The translations under genes were made by a program, and so were the position numbers. From assembly GCA_001584585.1 (NCBI GenBank), contig LSYV01000054.1, positions 289,745 through 319,160 of the forward strand: a DNA stretch of 29,416 bases, read 5' to 3'. Positions 10,801-20,436 of this stretch are shown here, piece by piece. Source of the DNA: Gonium pectorale. Lineage: Eukaryota; Chlorophyta; Chlorophyceae; Chlamydomonadales; Volvocaceae. A model generated the notes under the pieces. The model saw nothing but the letters and a program-made list of their open reading frames with translations. It was not told where the DNA came from and ran no database searches. How positions within the stretch are numbered: position 1 is the first letter of the stretch; each line of letters opens with the position of its first letter.

Positions 10801-13800
10801 GGTGGGGGGTGGAGGGGAGAGGGGATGGCGTTCCTTGATGTCAGGAAAAGGTCCTCATGAATGGTGAGGACAGGCTGGTGATCAGCAGCAATCTACCGGG
10901 GACGGGGGCTACCCGTGCAAGCACGTGTGGGCGCATGTGCGTAGGGAGGCGCTTGTAAACATTGGTGCTGAGCGGATGCCCAGGGTGTGAGAGGGCAAGC
11001 ACTGGGAGCCAGGGAAGTAGATGGGCAGGCCCGTAGCGGGAGAAGGGGGGCGGAGTGGAGCGCAGCGCGGAGGAGACACGAGGGCACGGCCGCCCCCGTG
11101 CTCCATTCCAGGCGCGTGTTTTATGCCGGGCGGCTACACAGGAGCGCTGACCGCAGGAGGCAGGAGGGGCGGGTGGTGGATGGGGAGGCTGACGGGTGAC
11201 TGGGGCCTGGCCCGGCTCCGCCGCCCCGGCCTCACCTGTATGTGGCCGTACTTGTCGTGCAGGGCGTGCAGGCAGGCCAGGGCGTGCAGCCGGTCGGCCC
11301 GCGTGTCGCCGATGCCCACCAGGATGCCTGGTGCGAGGGGCGGGGGGGGACAGGGCGGCGTGGGGTGCGGGGATGGAGGGACAGCAGAAACAGCGTATCG
11401 GAAAGCACTTCGGGGGGAGGCCCGCACCATCGGTGTGACTGCCGGGGCGCCAGACCGACGCGGACGCGCAAATCACATGCGCGCGGGAGTCAGCGTGCGC
11501 TTACGTTGCGTGCATGTGAACGTACGTGTATGTGTATGTGTGCGCGTCGTACCTGAAGTGTACGGCACTGCCGCCCGCCCGGCCGCCTCAATGGTGGCCA
11601 GCCGCGCGTCCGGGTCCTTGTCGGGGCAGCCCTCGTGCGGCCCGCCGGGCTGCAGCAGCGCGCGGGAGGTGCTCTCGAGCATCAGGCCCTGGCTGGCAGA
11701 GACCTGCGGGGGCACCCGTGTGTTTGTTATGTATGCATAAAGGTATGCTCAAAGCAGTCCTATAAGGTGTGTTGAAAAGGAAAATGCATGCAACGAGCGT
11801 AAGCGCGAAAAGGGGTGTGTGTGTGCGTGTTACTCAGTCCATGGGCAAAGGTTGACTGATGACCGTTGGGCACGCGCGGGGCAGGGGGCAGGGAGGAGGT
11901 AACAGGCGAGGGAGCGGGCAGCGAAAGCGTCTTCACATGCTCGACGAGAGAACGCATTGGCACCCGGCAGCATTGGCATCCCGGGAGAGGGCAGGGGAGG
12001 AGAGGGCGCAGGCGCGACGGTAGCCCTAAACCCTCACTGCCACACGGCGTGGATTGAGGCGGCATGGATGGAGAGCGGAGAGACGCGCAAGGGCGGCTGG
12101 GCGAGGGCAGGGGCCAGAACGCCAGCGCGAGCCTGTGAGCTGGGCAGCTTGCTTCCTGGGTGGATGGGCAGGCGACCCTGCCCCTTGTGGACGGCCCTTC
12201 AGGTGCGCCGTCCCGGGAGCGCGTCCGCCCACGTCCCACCTAGCCGTGTCGTCACGCCCCTGACGCGCGCAGACTCACGCTCGCACGGCGCCCCGCAACC
12301 CGCTACGGCCCGCCATCACCCCCCTTCCAACGCACGCCCGCCACCGCTCCCTCCCTCTGCCTGCCCGCCCGCCACTACTCCCTCCCATCCGCCCGCCGGC
12401 CCTCCTCGCCGCACCTGCTTCAGCGCACGCAGCTCGCGCTCGCCCATGACCCCCGCGTTGACGTGCGGCAGCAGCCCCGTCTCCGCCAGCACCGCCTATG
12501 TGTATGGGGGGGCGGGAACGAGGGGCGTGGACGCGGTGCGTGAAACTCCTCCGCACGCAAGCACTGAGCCTCGCACGCACGCCGCCGCAGCATTCACCCA
12601 GGTGCAGCCTCCACTCGCGCGCTTCGGCGCCACGGAAACAAAAGACGAGCAGCCCCGTCACCAGAACGCCCCGCGCACCCGCGCCGCCGCCTCCACGTAC
12701 TCGAGCGTGCTGCCGTACCCCAGCTCCGCCAGCTCCGCCGCCGCCTCGGGCCACCGCTCCTCGGGTTTGTCGCCCAGCGTCAGGAGCGCCTCGGAGCAGC
12801 CCAGGGAGGCGCCCAGGCGGGCGACCTTGCGTGCGGCCGAGCAGGATGGGCGAGAGGTTCGACGCAGGCAGGGTGGATGTGCAGCTGACAAGCTCAGTTT
12901 CAACAAAGCCCAAATCAGCACTGATCCACGGGCTACAGGGCTGGGGAGGGAGTCGGGGCGCAGGAGGGAAAGGTGCCATGCAGCAAAGAAACGACGCAGC
13001 GTGGTGAGGTGGCGCGTGGCGGTCTTGCGGCCGCGCCACCTCAGCCTGTGAAACAAACAATGCGCGCGGCCCAGTGCACACGCCAAGTACACCGCCACTT
13101 GGGGCCACAGCGCCGCCCACCTGGAGCACCTCGTCGAGGGTCATGTAGGCCCGGCGCCCCGGCCGCGGCGGCTGCGCGAACGTGCAATAGCCGCAGGTGT
13201 CGCGGCAGAGGCGCGTGAGGGGCAGGAACACCTGGTAGAGCGGTGCGGGCATGCAGGGTTTAGGGTTGGTGCGGGTAGTGGCCACCGGCGCAAGGGCAGG
13301 GCGCTTTCGGGGGCCGGTGAGCGGGGTGTGGCCGCTCCAGCGGTCCCTCGCTCCGCCGTCGGCGCGAAGGCAGCATATGGAAAGCAATGCCACATTTGAG
13401 GTAGCTTCCATGCCCGAATTGGGTCGCCCCCTCACCCCATGTCGCTCCCCACGTGTTGGCACCCCGTCGCGATAGCGCCCCCCTCCTCCTCCCTACCGCC
13501 CGTCATTGTCAGTTGTCGTGGCTGCCATTGTCTGTCCGCTGGCCTAGCGCCTCGCTCCCACACACCTTGGGCGAGAACGTCACCAGGTTGCCGTGCTGCC
13601 CCTGGTCCCGGAGCTGGGCCGCGCGGGCCATGAGCTGCTCCAGGGGAGCGTCAAGCATCCAGCCGTGCCGCTCGAGAACCTCGGACATGTCCGGTAACCG
13701 TGTGCGGGGCGGGGCGAGCCCTCCCTCAGCGTCCGCCACGCCATTGGCCGCCGGTGCGCCATGCGTGACGGTGTAATGGTCCGAGGCCGCGAGAGGAGAG

Positions 13801-14000
13801 GGTCTCGCAGCGGCTGTCGTGTTGGTTGTGTCCCCGTCACGGGCTGCCCCTGAGAGAGGCGCCCTGGGTCGTGGGCAGCCGCTGCTAGCGCCGTGATAGT
13901 GAAGTCCCCACACTGGGTTGGTGGTCGTCCAGGCCTGGCATGTTGGCCGGCTTGAAGGAGCCGAGCCCGACGCAGCAAGGAGACGCGGGCTCAGCTGCAT
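4849..14000 (-). CDS. FO synthase: fused CofG-CofH radical-SAM enzyme
   Basis: FO synthase joins a tyrosine-derived group to 5-amino-6-ribitylaminouracil (CofH half) and closes the ring (CofG half) to give the deazaflavin FO. Sixteen exons: 14000-13566, 13231-13121, 12825-12679, 12495-12415, 11703-11553, 11327-11236, 10798-10667, 10073-9911, 9583-8785, 8498-8307, 7905-7782, 7537-7380, 6770-6647, 6318-6082, 5625-5427 and 5036-4849. They sum to 3333 bases (1110 aa) with every phase matching. CofG carries C154-x3-C158-x2-C161 (CRDTCGYC) and family blocks such as [30 protein letters not shown] and [11 protein letters not shown]. CofH carries C765-x3-C769-x2-C772 (CTYKCSFC) after NRNINYTNV, then [21 protein letters not shown] and [20 protein letters not shown]. 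Each motif should bind a [4Fe-4S]-SAM cluster. The first ~115 residues are unconserved and may be an organelle-targeting leader. The ATG at 14000 is the first in frame after an upstream stop. Confidence 0.97.
8944..8990 (-). repeat. 15-base minisatellite inside the FO synthase coding sequence
   Basis: About three tandem copies of a 15-base GC-only unit (gccggggccgagggc on the plus strand). Read on the gene strand they encode a repeating Ser-Ala-Pro-Ala-Pro pentapeptide near the end of exon 9. A multiple of three bases preserves the frame. The repeat lies in the poorly conserved linker between the CofG and CofH domains. Confidence 0.8.
10074..10666 (-). other. Probable GC-AG intron 7 of FO synthase
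   Basis: Exon 7 ends MNIQ (codon CAG at 10669-10667) and exon 8 starts APPNL at 10073, matching the conserved CofG block. The intron then begins GCGCGT and ends CCGCAG. The nearest GT, four bases further in, would need a non-AG acceptor to keep the frame. The GC donor is the simplest reading. Confidence 0.65.
10311..10335. repeat. CCCCA pentamer tandem tract
   Basis: About five tandem CCCCA units (TGGGG on the transcribed strand) lie inside intron 7 of FO synthase. The G-rich transcript strand has enough G4 runs to allow a quadruplex. It is non-coding. Confidence 0.7.
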
Positions 14001-14696
14001 GATAGCCACAGGTAAGGCCGGCAGGGACCCAGCGGCGTATATGCGTCAAAGCCGGCACCGCGGTGGTTCCAGGCCAGGTGAAAACAGGGACTGCCCCCCG
14101 CGGCTGGAGACGCAGCTGCGCCGCTGCGTCAAGCAGCCAAGCGCGCAATGCGGCGACGTTGACGGGAGCAGGTGTGGGTTATCCTCACGTGGTAACGGTA
14201 TTGAGTAAGTTGGGTAGGGCGTGCCGCGTGTGGCCACACGACGTGTGGCTGTTGGTACGCAAATAACCAACCAACGCCGCGCAAGGAGCAGGAGCAGCTT
14301 ATATTCTCAGTGCCCCCAGCAAGGGGTTGGCTATGCTAGCCCGCGAGTGAGGCTACTACGGCACGACCCTGGGGTGGCGGGAATGCCGGGGTGCGGGTAG
14401 GAACTGTGCCTGCCCGCCAGAAATAAACTATCTGTCTTACTGGAAGGACGGGCACAGAAGCAATGCTGCAGGCAGGCTACAGGCGAGAGTAAAGGACGCG
14501 GTGTACGGTGGACGAGCATTCAAAACGACTCTCGCTTTCTTGGGCAGCGGATTCATACAGCTGGACACATAATTGATGATCAACTGAAGCAATTGCTGTC
14601 GTTAGGAGCAAACACCCCTGTTCGGGAGCTTGTTTGAATACAGTCGCTTGAGTTTTATATCTCTGCTTGCGGGCTGTGCTCGCAGGCTAAGCAGCG
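14001..14696. promoter_or_regulatory. Shared upstream region of FO synthase and EB1 (head to head)
   Basis: The two start codons point away from each other and are 696 bases apart, so this segment must hold both promoters and both 5' leaders. It is lower in GC than the flanking exons. A TTTTATAT word lies at 14653-14660, about 37 bases before the EB1 ATG, which is rather close for a TATA box. No binding site could be assigned. Confidence 0.55.
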
Positions 14697-16400
14697 ATGC
14701 CTCCCCAGACGGTGAGAGACTTTGCACACAGCGAGCTTGCTTTGCCGGGACGTTCATTCGCGGACCTGTCCTTCCATTTCTACAGTCTTTTGGTCTGCAA
14801 GACCCGCACTACTTCTTGGGGCGTGGTGAGATCCTCGGCTGGATCAACGACACGCTGGGCCTGCGGTTGAGCAAGGTAGGCACGTAGTGGAGCTTCCAGT
14901 CAGCCGGTCAGGGGGGCCCCGGTGCGTGCATTGCCCCTCTGAGACGGTGTAAACATGGGGTATATTTGATTAGCTTTGCAGATGGCTGGTCAATGGTCGT
15001 GCCTTGCCTTTGACCTTCGTGACGGAGCATCCTGCCTGTTGCTCCCCCGCTTCTTGTCGTTAACCGCGGGTCCAAATTGCATACAGGTCGAGGATACGTG
15101 CAATGGAGCTGTGGCATGCCAGCTGCTCGATGCGCTGCACCCCGGCCAGGTCCCGATGGCCAAGGTGGACTACAACGCCAACAACGAGGTGATGCTTGCT
15201 GGATGGGGCCCGAAACATCGAAAGGGACTAAGACGATGGGAGGGACCTGGCGAAACGTGCCACACGCTGAAACCCGGTGTCTTCCAGCCCCTACTCATCG
15301 TTATCACCCGGCCTTTGTCCACAGTACCAAATGATCAACAACTACAAGGTGCTGCAGGACTGTTTCAACAAGATGAAAATCGACAAGGTATATTTGGGAA
15401 CTTCCGTGGCTGCCTTGGTCTCCGTGCAAGCGTGGGGCCACTCGGGGCCCTCAATCGCTGGTCCCTTGCGATCCTGTAACCCTTCCCTTTGCTGCAGTAT
15501 GTGGAGGTCGCCCGCCTGGTGAAGGGGCGGCCGCTAGACAACATGGAGTTCATGCAGTGGTTCAAGGCCTACTGGGACCAGGTGTGACTCGCTCCTGTCC
15601 TTGGCATGCGCATGAGTTGGTGTCGTCGCACACCTCCGGCTGGGCCACCCGTCATTTCTGGCTTTCCGTGATCGGGTGTCGTTGTTGTCTCGAGGTTCTC
15701 TCTCCTTAACCGCTACCCAGGTCACCAACGGCCAGCCCATTGGCGCGTACGACGGGCCGGGCCGGCGCGCTCTGTGCAAGACGGGTGACATGAAGTCTTC
15801 GGGCGGTTCGAAGGCCGCTCCCGGCATCAAGGCGGCTCCCGCCGCTGCGGCTGTACCGCGCGCTGCGCCGGCCGCGGCCCCGGCAGCGCGCCCTGCCGCC
15901 AGCAACAAGACGACCAGCCCCGGCGACCGCGACCAGATGGACAAGCTCCAGCTCCAGATGGAGGTACGCAGCTTACGCATTCGGCACTTCGTAGTCAACA
16001 CATTGGCGTGCTCGGTCAGAACGTTGAGCCTGGTTCGTCGGCACGGCCAACCGAGATGCCTGCAATGCTACTGACAGGCTCCAATCCAGAATCGCAACAA
16101 TTATAGCACTGCTCCACCGGTCATGCTTGACACTCCGTTCTGACCTATGCGCTGTTGCCGCAGGACCTCCGCCTCAAGGCTGACGGCTTTGAGAAGGAGA
16201 AGGAGTTCTACTACTCAAAGTTGCGCGACATTGAGCTGCTCTGCCAGACGCCGGTGATCGCGGACGTGCCAATCATGAAGCGCGTGCAGGAGATCCTGTA
16301 CGCGGCGACCTCTGAGGACGGCGGCCGTATCATGCGGGAGACCCAGGTCGAGTTCGCAGGGCGCGAGTACACGGAGGAGGACCTGCAGGCCGACGGGTGA
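14697..16400 (+). CDS. EB1: Microtubule plus-end tracking protein EB1
   Basis: EB1 binds growing microtubule ends and recruits partners; in Chlamydomonas it is found at flagellar tips and basal bodies. Seven exons, 14697-14711, 14786-14875, 15087-15188, 15325-15387, 15498-15581, 15721-15963 and 16164-16400, all join in phase 0 (277 aa, normal for the family). The calponin-homology domain spans about residues 9-118, with [27 protein letters not shown] and [21 protein letters not shown] basic Ala/Pro/Ser linker follows (about 119-185). Next is the dimerising coiled coil and EB-homology domain (about 186-255) with the signature [12 protein letters not shown]. The start is a five-codon first exon (MPPQT) that splices in phase to the CH domain. 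The C-terminus ends EEDLQADG and lacks the EEY/F tail of animal EB1, which recruits CAP-Gly proteins. Confidence 0.96.
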
Positions 16401-16742
16401 ACAGAGTGTGCATACGGTAGACACCTCGGGACTTTTGACGCTGTGTGATGTTTTGTGACGCTCAAGACTGGAATGTGCCGAATGCAGGAGTGTGATGCGG
16501 GGCGTGTGGCACGGGTGGCATCCAATGCATGCCTTATCGGTGCCCTATCATAGGTGCATGTCCATTGTACATAACTGATTCTCGGACATCTGATCAACAA
16601 GGCGAGCGTGGCTGACGAGCATGGCGGTACATGAGTGTCAAAGCGTGACGGGAATGTAGTCATTTGTTCTCCCAACGGCCACAAAGCCACGCGTTGGGCC
16701 CAGATGGACAGTCTCAGAGCAACATAAGCTCTGATTGGTTTC

Positions 16743-16747
16743 TGTAA
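16743..16747 (+). terminator. Putative TGTAA polyadenylation signal for EB1
   Basis: This is the first TGTAA on the plus strand after the EB1 stop codon, about 340 bases downstream. The distance is normal for a chlamydomonadalean 3' UTR. Confidence 0.55.
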
Positions 16748-18052
16748 GACTATGATGATGGTTGCTGAGTACGACTGCAGACGCAGCGCCATATCCGTTT
16801 TCAGAGGGATCATTGGTTCCTGGGGTAGGGCGGGCAGTTTCGCAGTGATTTCCTGAAGCGCAAGCCGGTTGCCCTATCTCCACGCACCGGTCATGGTCAT
16901 GCCGGAGGTGTTCGGGCCAGCCTTCACCGCTGGCAGACCGCCTCGGCCGCCCTCGCCGCGGCCTCTAGATCGCTGTGCCGCCAGGAGGCGCGACAGCGTC
17001 TCGGTGCAGTAGGGAGGGGCGGGTATGCCTGGGGTCTGCCTTGTCGACTGAGAGCTTAAGCAATGACTCTTTCAGCCGTGCACAACTAGCATGAAAAGGG
17101 CGGTTCAGCATACTTCAGCGTTCACGTCCGATAAAGGTGGGTCGGGCCCACGGGCATGGTACCAGTCTGGGTATGGTCGGTGCGGCACAATGCTATGCAT
17201 ATGCATGGCATCAGGTCAGGCCAGGAACAGAGAGGTCAACTCCATTTTTGCCAGCGCCCCCACATGGACAGCCCTTTGCAGATCTGAGAGCTTGACTCTG
17301 ACTAGGAATTGTGTCAAAGGTGTAAATCTGGGTTGGCCACCGATCCATTTGACAACCAGCCGTGGCCAGCCCGCACGTCCTCATCTTACCGTATGTCGCC
17401 GCCCTAATGATGGGAACTGAGGATTTGACCCTCGGGTCGCGATGGCCAGTAATAGAGGCACACCGAAACGTGAGCTTTATTCGAAAGTTCCTACGCACAA
17501 TAGCCCGCTTCCACAATGGGAAGCCGATGCATTTGCCGCCTCAGGACACCACCAGACCCTGGGAAGCCAACCGCAGCGCGCACTAACTGTCATAGCAGTG
17601 TGGCCCTGATGTAACGACAAGCATAGCTTCTAGGGACTACAAGTGCGCTTGGTTGATCGGCCTAATGTCAAAAGGCAGCTAAGGATCCCTTGAAACCTCC
17701 ATAGGCACGCGACGGACAACGAATGTAAGCGACACCAACAAGCGTAATCAACGCTAGAAACAGAGCATTATCGCGGACTACCACTGCAAAACCACTACTA
17801 ATGTAATGACCGCTATTCTGTATGGTTTCAGTTATCCGTTGCATCGCCACATGGCGCTGCATTAGACCTGCGCTAGCGTCCTACAACACCATCCGCGCAC
17901 CTACGCTAAGCTGTTGGAATCAATATCATCTAGGGCACTCGGCTCTCATTCGTTTGGCGGGCTCATGGCGCTCGCTGGAAGGCTGCTCGCCCAAGTAACA
18001 TTGCGACCAAACGGACTCCAGCAGTGGTCCGCAGAGACCAGCTTCCGTCAGA
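16748..18052. other. Region between convergent EB1 and COV genes
   Basis: It is of moderate GC and full of stop codons in all frames, and it should carry the COV 3' UTR. No TTACA (minus-strand TGTAA) was seen between 16400 and 18052, so the COV gene may use a variant polyadenylation signal. The only coding-like segment is a GC-rich minus-strand open stretch, 17030-16874, listed separately. Confidence 0.5.
16874..17027 (-). other. GC-rich orphan open stretch, possibly a last exon or gene relic
   Basis: On the minus strand an acceptor-like CCCCAG (ending at 17028) opens a stop-free frame of about 50 codons beginning IPAPPYCTETLSRLLAAQ and ending in TAG at 16874. Its base composition is exon-like, while its surroundings are AT-richer. 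No family was recognised and no matching upstream exon was found, since the COV gene ends upstream of it. It may be a relic of a duplicated exon or may be chance. Confidence 0.2.
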
Positions 18053-19959
18053 TCAAGGCTTGGGCACTGCAATCAGGTTTGCAGGTATAGCCATTCCGCA
18101 GGACACGACAATCTCTGCGATCAGGAACATAGGGCCTGGATGTTATGAGTAGTTCCATCGCCGAGGGTGGAGAATACAAGACAGCCCTTGCGGGATGACG
18201 TGACAGCGAGATGCAGCAGCGTTGCGGCAAACGTCAGAACTAGTAAGTAGCAGATGTGGCAGTCGTGGCGTTTTATAAGTGGCCTTGCTACCTGTGGTCA
18301 CGGCGCGAAGCCGCACCCAGCTCACCTAGCCCTTCTCGCACTGTCAGGTTGGTGTGAATGATGTCCTTGTCCTCTAAGAGGAAGATGTCACCCACGTAGA
18401 CGTGGTTGGTGGGCAGGTAGACCGTGTTCAGCTTGATGTCCTGAGCTCCAGTCTGCAGCGTGATGTTCGGCGTGTTTATGTGTTCGAAGGGTCCATCCCG
18501 AATTCGCACAGTGCGCTAGGTGCAGCTGGGTGAGTGCGGCCCCTGTCCTGAGCCGTGCTCACCCAGGTCCTACATTAGAGCCCGCCGGCCAAAGCATCGA
18601 GCGGCCCGTTTTTGACCCATGCTGGCTGAATACACGGCGCGAATGTACAGACGCGCAGGTGCCCGTAAAGATTGCGAGCTCGTGCCAATCCGTAGCCCTC
18701 GCAGCAGATCCAGATCCAGTGGCTCACCTGGAGGACTGTCCGCCCGGTGATGAATGCGATGGCGTACTCCGCCTTCCGCGGGTGTCGAATGATTACACAC
18801 TCCTGGAACGCTTTGGAGGCTTCATTCTCCGGATTAATGGCAGCGCTGACCTGCAGCCGTGCGCACGTGTGGTGATAATTGTTGCCACTGACAACAGCAA
18901 GCTCCACATCCAGCCAGGCGAGCCACTTACCTGCTTGGACGCAGAGTAGATATGCTTGACGAGCGGGAGGCGCTTGATGATCCACTCGCCGATCCCCAGC
19001 AGGGCTGATCCCAGCCACGACGAGAAGAAGACGCCTGAGGGAATGTGGATACGAGTTGATTGCCCACCCAGGTGCTGGGGGCCCGGCCTCTAAACTGCAA
19101 TGGAGCAGCGCCAAGCAACCCACACAAACCGGGGAGAGGCCGAGCCCGAGGAAGCCAGGCCGTCGCATGCCGGCAATACCTTGCATTTGTCTGCTGAGCG
19201 GCGGCCACTTGCATTCCACGCTTTGCGTCAGGTAGCAAGGCAGCCGCGAGAATCCCAGATACGGTGGTACGCCATCATCCCAACACTACCGGTACTAGCC
19301 CCTTCAGACTCACCGATGATGAAGATGAAACACATGGACGTGATAAAGCCAAGGCCGAACACATGGAAGTCAAAAAGTTTGTAGTAGATGGGCTGCGGTT
19401 TATAAGGGACACCCGCTGTCAGGGCTTGACTGCGGAGTCGAGACGGGCCGCTGTGTCGCAGCGCAGAGCAGGGCTACTTGGCCGGGCTCAACCCAGCGGG
19501 CGTGGTGCTACTCCGTGCTTACCGAAAAGAAGTTGTCGAAGAATGTCAGGAACCACCAGGTCACATACACCGTGACCGCCACCGGGAAGAGGATGGCGCT
19601 GCGTGTACGAGTGTGGCGGGGTTACAGAGGGTTCTGTGCCCCTGAGCGACTCCCGAGCCTGCCCCATGTGCAGCACTCACCATCCGACCGCAAATTTGCG
19701 AGATGCCCACGAGTGAACGATGGATGCGAGGGCCTGACGGGGGTTAGGGCGTGGCAGTGACGTGACCCGGTCTGGGACGGGTAAGCGGCCATCGACGTCG
19801 GTCTTAGGAATTGTGCCTGAGCACGCCCGAGAGACAACCAACCTGCGAGCCGCTCCGCGGGCGCAGCGAGCCGCTCTGCCTCCGTTCAAGCTCGGCCCCT
19901 TTCTTGTCCTCATCGATCGGACGGTTTAGCGGCTGCGCAGCTTCCACATCTGGATTCAT
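18053..19959 (-). CDS. LIKE-COV family membrane protein (DUF502)
   Basis: Eight exons (19959-19843, 19733-19681, 19598-19523, 19392-19314, 19034-18931, 18850-18728, 18515-18326 and 18114-18053) join in phase to 267 aa, close to plant COV/LCV proteins. In plants these act in the Golgi and trans-Golgi network, affecting vascular patterning and vacuolar trafficking; the algal role is unknown. The N-terminal ~45 residues are polar. Two hydrophobic segments follow (about 57-80, with VAVTVYVTWWF, and 93-113, with FGLGFITSMCFIFIIG). Then come the hallmark blocks SSWLGSALLGIGEWII, HIYSASKQVSAAI, VIIRHPRKAEYAIAFIT, YLPTNHVYVGDIFLLE, and the end block NLTVREGLEIVVSCGM. The ATG at 19959 is the first in frame. 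The end exon is only 62 bases but completes the conserved tail exactly. It shares its upstream region with YJU2. Confidence 0.96.
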
Positions 19960-20436
19960 GTCCGACACGCGTGGTGCGTGCTTGCGCTCCAGCTCAGCCG
20001 AACGGGATGCCAGAATCGGTGCCAAATTACTGATATTTGAAGCGGCCTCGGACTAATGGATTATCTTTTAGTATGCATTACTTGAACAGAGCGGGCGAGG
20101 GGAGTTTGAGAGGCGGAAGGTGGTGGAGCCGCGGCTGCGTGCCAGCGAGCGGTCAACGTAACCGAAGGATAAATCGCACTGTGAAGTAGAGCAGGTATGC
20201 TGATTATCATTCTACGCCAGGAAGGTATGATTTACGCACGGGTTTGGCTCCGAAACTTTCAAGCAAATTCTTCCGACGTCTGCGTTCTTTTGCAACTCAA
20301 TCACCTTGGCTTATCCCTTGCCGGTGTATAATAAGTCGCCCCAGCGCAGTTTCTGGGACCTCGTTGGTAGCCGGCCTCTGTTGGCTGCCTGTACCCTTGT
20401 GTGCGCAGTGCGCCCGTTAGGGGCTAGCTTCAAAAG
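19960..20436. promoter_or_regulatory. Shared upstream region of COV and YJU2 (head to head)
   Basis: The two divergent start codons are 477 bases apart, so both promoters and leaders lie here. A TATA-like word serving YJU2 is listed separately. No element facing the COV gene was clear. Confidence 0.55.
20327..20334 (+). promoter_or_regulatory. TATA-like element upstream of YJU2
   Basis: TATAATAA lies 103 bases before the YJU2 ATG, which would allow a leader of about 70-75 bases. This is a sequence match only. Confidence 0.35.

Noticed and set aside
12275..13462. 395-codon minus-strand open frame as a single gene
   Set aside because: It contains FO synthase exon 2 in frame, but the rest is intron or wrong-frame sequence. 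The conserved blocks require splicing.
13998..14009. GTG at 14009 as the FO synthase start
   Set aside because: It is only three codons upstream of an in-frame ATG (14000); nuclear genes of these algae start with ATG.
14653..14660. TTTTATAT as the EB1 TATA box
   Set aside because: It is only about 37 bases before the ATG, leaving almost no 5' leader. It remains possible but is not listed as a feature.
18575..19219. 214-codon minus-strand frame as a gene
   Set aside because: It includes COV exon 6 in frame; the remainder is intron or wrong frame compared with the conserved COV blocks.
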